A stretch of 64,000 nt of DNA from Actinoallomurus purpureus (GCF_024055795.1 NZ_JAMXMY010000025.1:94254-158253), one strand, 5' to 3'; positions 8,983-16,853 are shown, counted from the stretch's first letter. The notes: generated from the letters alone by a model not told the origin. A program made the numbers and translations.

Positions 8983-9038
8983 GATGCCCGGTCGAGGCTG
9001 TTCGGACGGGTTCGCCGCGGTCGCCTCGACCGGGCATC
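8983..9038. terminator. Stem-loop between convergent genes
   Basis: A perfect 16-bp inverted repeat (GATGCCCGGTCGAGGC at 8983-8998 and its complement at 9023-9038) with a 24-nt loop, 35 bp after the Nudix stop and before the convergent hydrolase gene. There is no U-tract. Most likely a bidirectional terminator; it could also be a palindromic repeat unit. Confidence 0.5.
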
Positions 9039-9083
9039 TCGCTGTATGGCCGCCCGGGAGCGGAGCGGACGAGTCACCGGTGC

Positions 9084-9170
9084 ACGATGCTCGGTGAAGG
9101 TCGGCGGCGGCCGGGGTTTTCGGGCGCTTCACCCGGCCCTGCGGTGCCCTTGCCCGAGCGTCCCGCACGC
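9084..9170 (+). repeat. Dispersed noncoding repeat, copy A
   Basis: About 87 bp, diverged but alignable with 16854-16943: both begin ACGATGCTCGGTGAAG, share a TTTCG centre and a CCTGCGG/CTTGCGG segment, and end near GAGCGTCCCG/GAGCGTTCCG. The outer GCTCGG and CCGAGC are complementary. No reading frame is conserved between copies, so a small mobile or structured noncoding element is more likely than a gene. Confidence 0.5.
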
Positions 9171-9208
9171 CACCGAAACGGCCGGGCGGGGCGGCATCGG
9201 CGGTCCGC

Positions 9209-10081
9209 TCAGCGGGCGGGGACCGGGTCGGCGTCCGGGCACCGCGCGGGGGTGCCCGGCCGGTCGGCGGGGAGGAAACGGTCGAGGATCTCGGCGACCT
9301 CCACGGGCCGCTCGAGAGGCAGCATGTGGGGCGCGCGTGCCACCTCCTGCCGGTGAGCTCCGGGGATCCGCTCGGCGAGTGCCGCCATGAACTCCGGCGG
9401 TGCCGACACGTCGGACCCCCCGCCCATCAACAGGATCCGCCCCGGGAAGCCGTCCAGCCGCCCCATCACGTCCAGGCTCTTGTACGCCCGCCAGGTGGCG
9501 GCCCACACGGCCGGGTCGAAGCGCTCAACGCACTCCCGCGCGTACCGCACCGCCCAGCCGTCGGCGGCCAGGGCTTCAGGGGTGAACCAGCGGGTGAGCG
9601 TGCCGTCGACCTGTGCCGGCATGCCCTCGGTCTCGGCGCTCCGCGCCCTTGCCTCGAAGACGTCCGGGAAAGGATGGTCGGTCGTGGCCAGCAGGGCGAG
9701 GGACACGAACCGGTCAGGCCACGCGACGGCGGCCGTCTGCGCGATCGCGCCGCCCAGAGAGAGCCCGACGAGGTGGGCGCGGTCCACGGCGAGGACGTCG
9801 AGCACGCCCAGCAGGTCGCGGGCCGTATCGGCCATCGTGAAGGGGATCGGCGCACCGACCGCCTCCCCATGGCAGCGGACGTCGTAGGCGAACACGCGCC
9901 GGCCGGCCGAGAGCCGCGGCATGACCGGCTCCCACATCCGCCGGTCGACGCCCATCGAGTGGATGAGGACGACCGCCGGACCGTCGTCGCCCATCTGCGT
10001 CACCACCGTCTCGTGATCGGTGAGGCTCACGCGGTGCGACCGCGTGCCTCTGCGGGCGTCCCCCTCGGAGTGAAAGTCCAT
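9209..10081 (-). CDS. Alpha/beta hydrolase, 3-oxoadipate enol-lactonase-like
   Basis: 290 aa cytoplasmic hydrolase. Motifs: VVLIHSMGVDRRMW (oxyanion region), YDVRCHGEA, nucleophile elbow GLSLGGAIAQ, and the late catalytic His in ARAPHMLPLERP. The overall layout matches PcaD-like lactonases and related esterases. The first about 15 residues and the C-terminal GTPARCPDADPVPAR tail are poorly conserved. It is the first gene downstream of the LysR gene on the same strand, separated by about 72 bp, so it may be a target of that regulator. No other protocatechuate-pathway genes are present, so true lactonase activity is doubtful. Confidence 0.75.
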   Translation of the reverse strand: MDFHSEGDARRGTRSHRVSLTDHETVVTQMGDDGPAVVLIHSMGVDRRMWEPVMPRLSAGRRVFAYDVRCHGEAVGAPIPFTMADTARDLLGVLDVLAVDRAHLVGLSLGGAIAQTAAVAWPDRFVSLALLATTDHPFPDVFEARARSAETEGMPAQVDGTLTRWFTPEALAADGWAVRYARECVERFDPAVWAATWRAYKSLDVMGRLDGFPGRILLMGGGSDVSAPPEFMAALAERIPGAHRQEVARAPHMLPLERPVEVAEILDRFLPADRPGTPARCPDADPVPAR

Positions 10082-10153
10082 GTGGGGATGATCGAGCCCC
10101 TCCGAGCCATATGTCCAAGATCTTGTTGATCTGACGGTGAGGCCTGTGAGATA

Positions 10154-11050
10154 TCACCCGCCGACGGTCAGCTCGGAACTCCGGGTCGCGAAGTCGAGGA
10201 AGGCGGCCAGCGCCGGACCCGGGCGGCGAATCGCCGACCACACGAGTACGGGTCCCCACACCGGTTCGGGCTCGAGCCGGACGACGTGCACCGGCCGTCC
10301 GGGCTCCTCGGCGATGGACCGGGGAACGATCGCCGACGCCGCGCCGAGACCGGCGAGCGCCCGTGCCGTCGTGTAGTCGCGGGTCTCCATGCGGAGTCGA
10401 GGCCGGGCCCCTGCGGCCGCCAGTGCCGACAGGATGGTCTCCCACACGACGGACCCGGACGGGTAGGCGATCAGGTCGAGCCCGTCGAGAGCGGCGACGG
10501 GCATGCGCCGCTCTCCGGCGAGCGGCCCGGTGGAGGCGGTGATGAGCACCAGCGGCTCCTCGCCCAGCGGATGCGACGCCAGGCGGACGTCGTCCACGCG
10601 GGACGACAAGGCCGCCGTCGCCGCGTCCAGTCGGCCCGCGTGCAGGTCGTCGATTTGCTCGGCGCTCGTCATCTCCCGCAGTTCCACCTCCACCGCCGGG
10701 TAGGCGTCGCCGAAGGCCGTGAGCAGGCGGGCCAGCCGGACCGTGAGACCGTGGGCGCTGCCGAGGTGGATCCGGCCACGGGCACCGGTCGCCCAGCCGA
10801 GCATCTCCTCCTCGACCGCCGCGAGGTCCGACAGGATGCGTTCGGCATGGTCCAGCAACGCCGCTCCGGCGGGCGTGAGCCTCACCCGATGGTTGTTACG
10901 TTCGAAGAGCGCCACGCCCAACTGCCGCTCCAGCTTGCGGATCTGCTGCGACAGCGCGGGCTGCGCGATCCTCAACGCCTCCGCCGCCCGGGTGAAGTGC
11001 AGTTCCCGGGCGACCGCCCGGACGTACTCCAGCTGACGCGAACTGATCAC
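10154..11050 (-). CDS. LysR-family transcriptional regulator
   Basis: 298 aa. The winged helix-turn-helix begins ISSRQLEYVRAVARELHF and contains AEALRIAQPALSQQIRKLER; an effector-binding domain follows (GRIHLGSAHGLTVRLARLL). GTG 11050 gives the usual family length; ATG 11086 would add 12 residues reaching into a palindromic repeat, and neither start has a strong ribosome site. LysR proteins usually regulate an adjacent or divergent gene; here the downstream hydrolase is the only obvious candidate. Confidence 0.85.
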   Translation of the reverse strand: MISSRQLEYVRAVARELHFTRAAEALRIAQPALSQQIRKLERQLGVALFERNNHRVRLTPAGAALLDHAERILSDLAAVEEEMLGWATGARGRIHLGSAHGLTVRLARLLTAFGDAYPAVEVELREMTSAEQIDDLHAGRLDAATAALSSRVDDVRLASHPLGEEPLVLITASTGPLAGERRMPVAALDGLDLIAYPSGSVVWETILSALAAAGARPRLRMETRDYTTARALAGLGAASAIVPRSIAEEPGRPVHVVRLEPEPVWGPVLVWSAIRRPGPALAAFLDFATRSSELTVGG

Positions 11051-11089
11051 CCTGAATTGTCGCACCACGGTCAGAATCGGATCCATGCC

Positions 11090-11175
11090 TTGCCGCCGGC
11101 GTGGACGCCTTGCCGCCGGGATGGACGGGGCAGGTCCCGGCATGCCGGGTTCGTGCCGACAACAGCGGCGGCAAG
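11090..11175. repeat. Palindromic dispersed repeat, copy 1
   Basis: The left arm TTGCCGCCGG occurs twice, at 11090 and 11110, and the right arm GCGGCGGCAAGG ends the element near 11175. The same arms and the inner text (CCGGGTTCGTG) recur at 16954-17040, and a shorter version at 11723-11790. A REP-like family lying in intergenic DNA. Confidence 0.55.
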
Positions 11176-11234
11176 GCGGCGAGAACGAGGTCAAGCGGCC
11201 CGCGTCGCCGACGCATCTCGCACGCAGGCGAACC

Positions 11235-11696
11235 TCAGCTCACCGCCCAGCTGCGAATGGTCTGGGCGGTCTCCTCGGTGACGCTGGATTCGGCGAGGTC
11301 CGCGGGCCGGAGCCACCGGTACGTGGTGTGCTCGGTGCTGAGCGCGATGGGCCGCCCGTCGTGGGGCAGCCCGAAGGTCAGCTGGCGGGTCTTGTGGCCG
11401 GAGCCGGAGAGGTAGTCGAAGTTGGCGACGAAGCCGGAATCGAGGGTCATCGGGCCGGTCCGGCCGATCTCTTCGGCGAGTTCGCGCGCGAGTGCGGTGA
11501 GGAGGTCTTCGCCGGCTTCGACGCCACCGGAGGGCAGTTCCTCGATGCCGGGCAGGAAATCGTCGATGGCCGAACGACGCAGGACGAGAACCTTGCCGCC
11601 GGTGTGGACGACGGCGCCGACCACTAGCTTGGCGATGCCGTCACGGCCGGCGTCGTACGTCAGACGTGTCGGGTCGATTCCCGGTGCGGTGATCAC
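11235..11696 (-). CDS. Nudix hydrolase
   Basis: About 153 aa. The Nudix box is visible as GGVEAGEDLLTALARELAEE followed by IGR; the fold starts at AKLVVGAVVHTGGKVLVLRR. I chose GTG 11696 (VITAPGIDPTRLTYDAGRDG) because the longer frame to 11822 would run through a palindromic repeat and into the transporter gene. No strong ribosome site supports either start. Same strand as the transporter upstream. The substrate is unknown. Confidence 0.75.
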   Translation of the reverse strand: MITAPGIDPTRLTYDAGRDGIAKLVVGAVVHTGGKVLVLRRSAIDDFLPGIEELPSGGVEAGEDLLTALARELAEEIGRTGPMTLDSGFVANFDYLSGSGHKTRQLTFGLPHDGRPIALSTEHTTYRWLRPADLAESSVTEETAQTIRSWAVS

Positions 11697-11722
11697 GTTG
11701 CGAGCGTACGTCGCGATGGACT

Positions 11723-11790
11723 CTTTGCCGCCGGTGTTGACGGGGGACTGCCGGGATTGCCGGATCTGGTCCGTCAACAGCGGCGGCAGA
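11723..11790. repeat. Palindromic dispersed repeat, copy 2
   Basis: Left arm CTTTGCCGCCGGTGTTGACG (11723-11742), right arm GTCAACAGCGGCGGCAG (ending 11789). It lies 13 bp after the stop of the MHS transporter gene. The equivalent copy at 16954-17040 also lies just beyond a transporter 3' end (a remnant). Confidence 0.55.
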
Positions 11791-11802
11791 GACGGGGAAC
11801 CC

Positions 11803-13137
11803 TCAGGCGTAGGCCGTGTCATCGGCGACGTCGATCCGGCTGCGGTCCGGGAGCAGGGCGGTCGCTCCCAAGGTCAGCAGGGCGGCCACGACCATGACGA
11901 GGGAGATCGCCCACCACCCGTGGTCGTGCAGGAGCCAGGTCGCCAGCAAGGGCGCCGGGCCGCCGGCGATGACCGAGGCGAGCTGGTAACCGATGCCCGC
12001 GCCGCCGTACCGCAGCTTCGTCGGGAACACCTCGGCGATCAGTGACGCCTGCGGCCCGTACTGCATGGCGTGCGGCACCTGGGCCAGCACGACGGTGAGG
12101 AAGACGACCGCGGGGATGGCGGTGTTGAGCAGCGCGAAGTACGGGAAGGCGAAGAAGCCGAGCAGCAGTGCCCCCATCGCGTACACGCGTTTGCGCGGCA
12201 CGGTGTCGCTGAGATGGCCGAACGTCGGGATGAGGATCAGCTCGAGGGCGGCGGCCACGGCGACCGCGTTCAGCGCGAAGGTCCTCGACAGCTTGACGTC
12301 CTCGACGATGTAGGTCAGCGCGAACGACGTGAAGATGTAGAACGGCATCTGCTCCGAGCAGCGCAGGAGCGCGCTGAGGAGGATCTCCTTCGGGTGCCGG
12401 CGGATCACTTCGAGGACCGGCACCTTGGCCACCTCGCGGCGTTCGACGACCTTGGCGAACATCGGGGTCTCCATGACGCGGAGCCGCACCCAGAGACCGA
12501 TCCCGACGAGCACCAGGCTGAACAGGAACGGAAGGCGCCAGCCCCACTGCTTGAACGCGTCCCCGCTCGCGGTCGCCACCGAGGACATCGCGACGGTGCC
12601 GAGGATGAGACCGATCGGCACGCCGATCTGCGGCCAGCTGGCCATCAGGCCGCGCCGGCGGGGGTTGCCCCATTCCATGGAGAGCAGCACCGAGCCGCTC
12701 CACTCCCCGCCGACGGCGATGCCCTGCAGCACGCGCAGGGCGACGAGGAGGATCGGCGCGGCGACGCCGATGGTGTTCGTGCCCGGCAGGACGCCGATGA
12801 GGGCGCTGGAGACGCCCATGAGGAGGAGCGTGACGATCAGGGTCGCCTTGCGGCCGAGCCGGTCGCCCCAGTGGCCGAAGATCGCCGCGCCGATCGGCCG
12901 GGCGGCGAATCCGACGGCGTACGTGGCGAAGGACGAGAGCGTCCCCACGTACTGGGTGGACTTGGGGAAGAAGACGTCCTTAAAGACGACGGCCGCCGCT
13001 GTGTTGTAGAGGAAGAAGTCGTACCACTCGATCGAGGTGCCGACGATGGCGGCCAGGGCCGCCTTGCGTACCTGCGATCCGTGCTCGCTCTCGGCGACGG
13101 ATCGGGCGTCGCGCGCCTCTTCTGGGTCCAGGACCAT
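11803..13137 (-). CDS. MFS transporter, metabolite:H+ symporter (MHS) family
   Basis: 444 aa, 12 predicted membrane segments. After a 28-residue cytoplasmic tail comes AALAAIVGTSIEWYDFFLYN, the first-helix signature of the MHS family (relatives of ShiA, ProP and KgtP), then GHWGDRLGRK in the loop 2-3 motif. The ATG at 13137 has a textbook ribosome site, AGGAGG. The likely cargo is a small organic acid or osmolyte; specificity cannot be read from sequence. A decayed copy of its 3' end lies at 17053-17138. Confidence 0.88.
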   Translation of the reverse strand: MVLDPEEARDARSVAESEHGSQVRKAALAAIVGTSIEWYDFFLYNTAAAVVFKDVFFPKSTQYVGTLSSFATYAVGFAARPIGAAIFGHWGDRLGRKATLIVTLLLMGVSSALIGVLPGTNTIGVAAPILLVALRVLQGIAVGGEWSGSVLLSMEWGNPRRRGLMASWPQIGVPIGLILGTVAMSSVATASGDAFKQWGWRLPFLFSLVLVGIGLWVRLRVMETPMFAKVVERREVAKVPVLEVIRRHPKEILLSALLRCSEQMPFYIFTSFALTYIVEDVKLSRTFALNAVAVAAALELILIPTFGHLSDTVPRKRVYAMGALLLGFFAFPYFALLNTAIPAVVFLTVVLAQVPHAMQYGPQASLIAEVFPTKLRYGGAGIGYQLASVIAGGPAPLLATWLLHDHGWWAISLVMVVAALLTLGATALLPDRSRIDVADDTAYA

Positions 13138-13472
13138 CGGTTCCTCCTGTCGCCCCCGATCATTTTTGAGCAACGGAGGACGACTACCCGGTTTCCGGTG
13201 AGACGGAACGAGCGATATGTGACAAAAACTGCTGGTCGCCGGGAGAACCCGGACGGGTCTCTGCGGCGACCAGCGAAGGCGCCTCGGCGGCCTGCGGCAT
13301 GGGGAGCACTTCTGGGCAGAGCTCGCGTACCAGAACATCGCCACCGCGCGGAGCATCGCGCGGAAGCGGGCGGGCTGATCCGACCGCCGGAGAAACGCTG
13401 CGGTCAGACCTCTTTTCCGGCTTCGCGGCGTACCCTGGCCGCAGGGTCACCGCTACTCGTTGGGAGTCCCCC
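13138..13472. other. Intergenic region with a possible gene remnant
   Basis: 335 bp between the divergent transporter and XRE genes. It should hold both promoters. On the plus strand, 13292-13378 reads as LRHGEHFWAELAYQNIATAR and eight further residues before a stop, which looks like the tail of a protein but has no start or upstream body. I could not assign a family. GGGAG about 5 nt before GTG 13473 is the ribosome site of the XRE gene. Confidence 0.35.
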
Positions 13473-14708
13473 GTGCCCGAGACTCTTCCCTCTGAGCTGA
13501 CGCCTGGCGAACGTATCCGTGTCCTTCGGGAGCGTCGGGGAATGTCCCGCATGGTGCTCGCCAATCTGGTCGGCCGTGGTCCGGACTGGCTGAAGAAGAT
13601 CGAGAGGGGCGAACGGGAGCTACGCAGTTACACGCTCCTCGTGCGGCTCGCCACAGCTCTCCGGGTCAATGACCTGTCCGTCATCACCGGTGGAACGACG
13701 CCGGTTCCGGTCGACGCCTCCTCGCGCCTCATGCTGCCGTTCGTCGGTGAGATCCGCGATGCCGTACGGGGGTCGTTGTTCTCGTCTCCGTCACAGGATG
13801 ACCCGCCGTCCTTGGACGTACTTCGCGGGCGGGTCTCGGAGCTGTGGCGACTGTGGCACTCCTCGCGCTTCCAGCGCTCGGAGGTCGGCCGGATGCTGCC
13901 TGTTCTCATCCGGGACGCTCAAGTGTCAACGCGCCACTTCGACGGGGCGGAGCGACGTAAGGCGTACGCGGTGCTCGCTGACGTCTACCACCTGGCGCAG
14001 CAGGCACTCGCCTACGCCTGTGAGCCGGAGCTGTACTGGATTATCGTCGACCGTGGTCGTCTCGCCGCCCAGGAAGCCGACGATCCGGTGAGCCTCGGCG
14101 GGGCCGCGTGGACGTACGGCAACGGGCTCCGAGAGACGGGGTATGCCGAGGAGGCCATACGCGAGGTCGAGACGGCGGCGAACGGACTCGCCCCTCTTCT
14201 GGATGGCGGCTCCGATGATCTGCGGGCCATGTACGGTGCGCTGCATCTGCACGCTGCGATCACCTACGCGCGGGAGGGAAGAGACGGCGACGCGTGGCGT
14301 CACTGGGACGAAGCCAATCGCGTCGTCGAGCGGCTTCCCGCTGCCTACGCGCACGCCTGGACCGTCTTCGGGCGGGCGAACGTCGACATTCACGGCATCT
14401 CCGTAGGAGTGGACCTCCGCACGCCCGGTGCCGCTCTCCAACGGTCCGAGGACATGGACCTCGACACCGTTCCGTCCGTCGAGCGGCGGTCGCGCGTCCT
14501 CATCGAACTCGCTCGGGCACAGCACCAGCGCCACGACCACGCGGGCACTCTGCACTACATGAACCGTGCGCACACGACATCGCCGGAGTCCGTCCGCTAC
14601 ACCCCTCTTGCCCGAGGACTCGTCTCCGACCTGCTACGAGAGGCGCGAGGACCGCTGAAGAGCGACGCTGTCGCACTCGCTGACGCTGTCGGGGTCCTCG
14701 CGGGCTAG
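13473..14708 (+). CDS. XRE-family regulator with TPR-like C-terminal region
   Basis: 411 aa. N-terminal helix-turn-helix at about residues 8-60 (GERIRVLRERRGMSRMVLAN, then GRGPDWLKKIERGER). The rest is alpha-helical with TPR-like repeats (AVLADVYHLAQQAL, GNGLRETGYAEEAIREVETA), a plan common in actinobacterial regulators that sense small molecules or peptides. GTG 13473 is preceded by GGGAG. It heads the small-protein/precursor/methyltransferase cassette on the same strand, and a perfect palindrome directly follows its stop codon, so it is the likely local regulator of that cassette. Confidence 0.85.
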   Translation: MPETLPSELTPGERIRVLRERRGMSRMVLANLVGRGPDWLKKIERGERELRSYTLLVRLATALRVNDLSVITGGTTPVPVDASSRLMLPFVGEIRDAVRGSLFSSPSQDDPPSLDVLRGRVSELWRLWHSSRFQRSEVGRMLPVLIRDAQVSTRHFDGAERRKAYAVLADVYHLAQQALAYACEPELYWIIVDRGRLAAQEADDPVSLGGAAWTYGNGLRETGYAEEAIREVETAANGLAPLLDGGSDDLRAMYGALHLHAAITYAREGRDGDAWRHWDEANRVVERLPAAYAHAWTVFGRANVDIHGISVGVDLRTPGAALQRSEDMDLDTVPSVERRSRVLIELARAQHQRHDHAGTLHYMNRAHTTSPESVRYTPLARGLVSDLLREARGPLKSDAVALADAVGVLAG

Positions 14709-14725
14709 GGGGACACCGTGTCCCC
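14709..14725. promoter_or_regulatory. Palindrome between the XRE gene and the small-protein genes
   Basis: GGGGACACCGTGTCCCC: 8-bp perfect arms around one central base, immediately after the XRE stop. A TACTGT hexamer resembling a -10 box lies only about 8 nt before the next ATG (14761), suggesting a promoter with a very short or absent leader. The palindrome is therefore more likely an operator than a terminator. Confidence 0.45.
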
Positions 14726-14760
14726 CTGCGGTCACTCTGCGGCTCCTACTGTTCCGGACC

Positions 14761-15174
14761 ATGACAGGTGAGGGAACACGTCCAGAAGTTCCGGGGGACG
14801 CGCATACGGTCGCTGACGGTCTGGCGCGGGCCTGCCGGATGGAGGGGTTAAGCGCCGAAGCGCTCAACTCAACGCGGGAACAGCACGAGCGCGAGATACG
14901 CCTCCTGACCGATCTGGTCCGGGAACTGGTCGGCTTCGGGCTCCAGGTCGGGATGAGTGACGCGGGTCCGGCCGCGTTCATCCGTTCAGCCGCGGGGCGG
15001 CTCGTCGTCGTGATCGCGGTGAGCGGTGACTACTTCGAGTGGAAGTCGGGGAACGACAGTCACCTGGTGACGGATCCGGCGGGGGCGGCTGCTGCCATTG
15101 CCGCGCATGTCTGGACAAAGGCGGGTGAGGCACGGGCGGCACGACGGCCTGGGAATCCGGGCGGTGCGTCGTGA
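14761..15174 (+). CDS. Hypothetical small protein of the XRE/methyltransferase cassette
   Basis: 137 aa, not assigned to a named family. Residues about 20-60 look like an amphipathic helix (ALNSTREQHEREIRLLTDLV). The second half looks like a small alpha/beta fold (RLVVVIAVSGDYFEWKSG, then an Ala-rich helix). No signal peptide or membrane segment. The stop overlaps the next start (GTGA), so the two are co-translated. Similar small proteins often accompany XRE regulators in actinomycetes; no role can be given. Confidence 0.65.
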   Translation: MTGEGTRPEVPGDAHTVADGLARACRMEGLSAEALNSTREQHEREIRLLTDLVRELVGFGLQVGMSDAGPAAFIRSAAGRLVVVIAVSGDYFEWKSGNDSHLVTDPAGAAAAIAAHVWTKAGEARAARRPGNPGGAS

Positions 15175-15473
15175 ACCTTCTAGCCCCCAATCCCATGGTG
15201 GTGGCGATCTTGACGCGCCGTTTTCCTGGGGTGCCACTCTGGTTCGGTGAGGCAACTAAATCCTGGTGGGCGTTGGTGCGAGTGTCGCGCGGCTGGCGCT
15301 TGGTGGAGGCAGCGGACGTGGAGGAGTTGACGCGGGCGATCATTCAGGCGGACAACTGGCCGCGCCCGCCCACCCACCCTCGGCGGACTGTCCGTCGCCT
15401 GGGGGGCAGTCTTCACCTGTCGCTGAACACCGAGCCGACCCGTGCTGACCTCCCTGCGCTGAGGTGGCCTTAA
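15171..15473 (+). CDS. Hypothetical small protein of the XRE/methyltransferase cassette
   Basis: 100 aa, start GTG overlapping the previous stop. The core reads MVVAILTRRFPGVPLWFGEA, then KSWWALVRVSRGWRLVEAAD: a Trp-rich beta-sheet with a following helix. The C-terminal 30 residues are Pro/Arg-rich and probably disordered. It has no signal peptide and lies 59 bp before the putative precursor peptide. Function unknown; a substrate- or regulator-binding partner is possible. Confidence 0.65.
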   Translation: MNLLAPNPMVVAILTRRFPGVPLWFGEATKSWWALVRVSRGWRLVEAADVEELTRAIIQADNWPRPPTHPRRTVRRLGGSLHLSLNTEPTRADLPALRWP

Positions 15474-15532
15474 CAGCCATCGATCCGTACCAGCGCCTCA
15501 AAGGCGCAACGAATCGGAGACGGGAGGTGAGC

Positions 15533-15661
15533 ATGGGCAGACACGGTGGAGGCAACAGCGACGGCAAGACCCCGACGGACGGCAAAAACCCGCAGGGCGG
15601 CAAGCGCGGCAGTGGCGGCGACACAAACGACAACAAGAGCGACGGCAAGAGAGGTAAGTGA
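15533..15661 (+). CDS. Putative imiditide-type precursor peptide, 42 aa
   Basis: A small protein made almost only of Gly, Lys, Arg, Asp, Asn, Ser and Thr, with net positive charge (9 Lys/Arg, 5 Asp, 1 His) and no hydrophobic core or signal peptide. The tripeptide DGK occurs three times, at residues 10-12, 16-18 and 37-39; Asp-Gly is the dipeptide most prone to aspartimide formation. ATG 15533 is preceded by GGAGGTGAGC, an excellent ribosome site; an upstream in-frame GTG (15464) would overlap the previous gene. The stop is 3 nt from the start of a PIMT-like methyltransferase. By analogy with NmaA/NmaM of imiditide clusters it is the likely substrate, which is inference from composition and position. 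Confidence 0.7.
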   Translation: MGRHGGGNSDGKTPTDGKNPQGGKRGSGGDTNDNKSDGKRGK

Positions 15662-15664
15662 GCG

Positions 15665-16837
15665 ATGACATCCCCTGACCCGCGTGCACGCGCCGAAACC
15701 CTCGCTGACCTGCTCGCGGGTCAAGGGGACCTCACGGATGAGCGGTGGCGGCAAGCGCTGGTGGAGGTGCCCCGGTACCTGTTCGTGCCAGATGTCGCCT
15801 GGGCGAACCCGGACGGTCCTGCCCCTGGATACCCGGTCGATCGGGCCGGTGACGAAACGGCCTGGTGGGAGGCCGTTTACTCCGATGCGTCGTTGGTCAC
15901 GCAACGCGACGATGGCGGCTCCGACGTGCTGGGCGACGGGCGGGCCAGCTCGTCCTGTTCGGCTCCGGGGGCGGTCTTCGCATTCCTGGAGTCGCTCATG
16001 GTCAAGGATCACGATCGGGTCCTGGAAATCGGCACGGGAACCGGTTGGACGGCGGCGCTGTTGTCGCATCGCATTGGCGGCCGGAACGTGACCACCATCG
16101 AAATCGATCCGGTGCTGGCGGAACGGGCGGCGGCGAACCTCAAGGCGGCCGGATACGCGCCCCGCTTGGTCGTCGGTGACGGTGCCGATGGGTGGCCGGA
16201 CGGTGCGCCTTTCGATCGTGTCCACGTAACATGTGCGGTCGCGACGATCCCGTACGCCTGGGTGGAGCAAACCCGTCCGGGTGGGCTGATCCTGACCCCC
16301 TACAGTTCTGGCTACGGGTACGGCTGGCTGACTCGCCTGGTCGTCGTCGGCGACGGAACGGCCGTCGGGCGGTTTCCGAGTCCAGCCGGGTACATGCTGA
16401 TGCGCTCGCAGCGCCCGGCACGCGGGGCCGCGTTCGACTGGGTGCACGAGTCGGATGACCCGGCTGAGTCGACAACCCGCCTCGACCCGCGACACCTGCA
16501 CGACGACACCGACGCAGACCTGTTCATTTGCGCCCGCGTTCCCGGTGTGCACAAACGCCTCTACTACGACGAGGAGACGAACTCCGGGGAAGCAACATTC
16601 TGGGTGCTCGACAATGCCGGGCACCATGGGTCCTGGGCGTCGGTGGACTACGTGCCCGGAAAGGCCGAGTTCCTCGTCCAACAGCATGGGCCGCGCCGCC
16701 TGTGGGACGAAGTCTCCGAGGCATACCTCCGGTGGCTGTCCCTCGGACGTCCGGCCCGCGATCGGTTCGGGCTGACCGTCTCACCGGAAGGCGAACGCGT
16801 GTGGCTTGATGACCCAATCGATCTGGTCGGACCCTAG
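15665..16837 (+). CDS. PIMT-like O-methyltransferase, RiPP-associated type
   Basis: 390 aa, much longer than housekeeping protein-L-isoaspartate methyltransferase (about 210 aa). AdoMet motif I is VLEIGTGTGWTAALL (119-133), the post-I acidic residue is in TIEID (144-148), and the SSSCSAPGA segment (95-103) matches the PIMT active-site strand. The C-terminus carries RFGLTVSPEGERVWLDDP, which resembles the extra C-terminal motif I associate with RiPP-tailoring PIMT homologues (lanthipeptide, graspetide and imiditide clusters). It is coupled to the 42-residue peptide gene. Expected reaction: methyl-ester formation on a peptide Asp, followed by spontaneous aspartimide. No macrocyclase, lanthionine synthetase or ATP-grasp enzyme is nearby, which favours the linear imiditide type. 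Confidence 0.82.
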   Translation: MTSPDPRARAETLADLLAGQGDLTDERWRQALVEVPRYLFVPDVAWANPDGPAPGYPVDRAGDETAWWEAVYSDASLVTQRDDGGSDVLGDGRASSSCSAPGAVFAFLESLMVKDHDRVLEIGTGTGWTAALLSHRIGGRNVTTIEIDPVLAERAAANLKAAGYAPRLVVGDGADGWPDGAPFDRVHVTCAVATIPYAWVEQTRPGGLILTPYSSGYGYGWLTRLVVVGDGTAVGRFPSPAGYMLMRSQRPARGAAFDWVHESDDPAESTTRLDPRHLHDDTDADLFICARVPGVHKRLYYDEETNSGEATFWVLDNAGHHGSWASVDYVPGKAEFLVQQHGPRRLWDEVSEAYLRWLSLGRPARDRFGLTVSPEGERVWLDDPIDLVGP

Positions 16838-16853
16838 CGGGGGCCGGAATGTC

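Noticed and set aside
8983..9038. Possible CRISPR or attachment site
   Set aside because: It is a single inverted repeat, with no repeat-spacer periodicity, no integrase and no tRNA nearby.
15464..15535. Longer 65-residue version of the putative precursor, starting at GTG 15464
   Set aside because: It would overlap the previous gene and lacks a ribosome site, while ATG 15533 has GGAGGTGA at ideal distance.
15665..16837. Housekeeping protein-L-isoaspartate repair methyltransferase
   Set aside because: It is nearly twice the usual length, has the extra C-terminal RFGLTV...VWLD motif, and is coupled to a small charged peptide gene.
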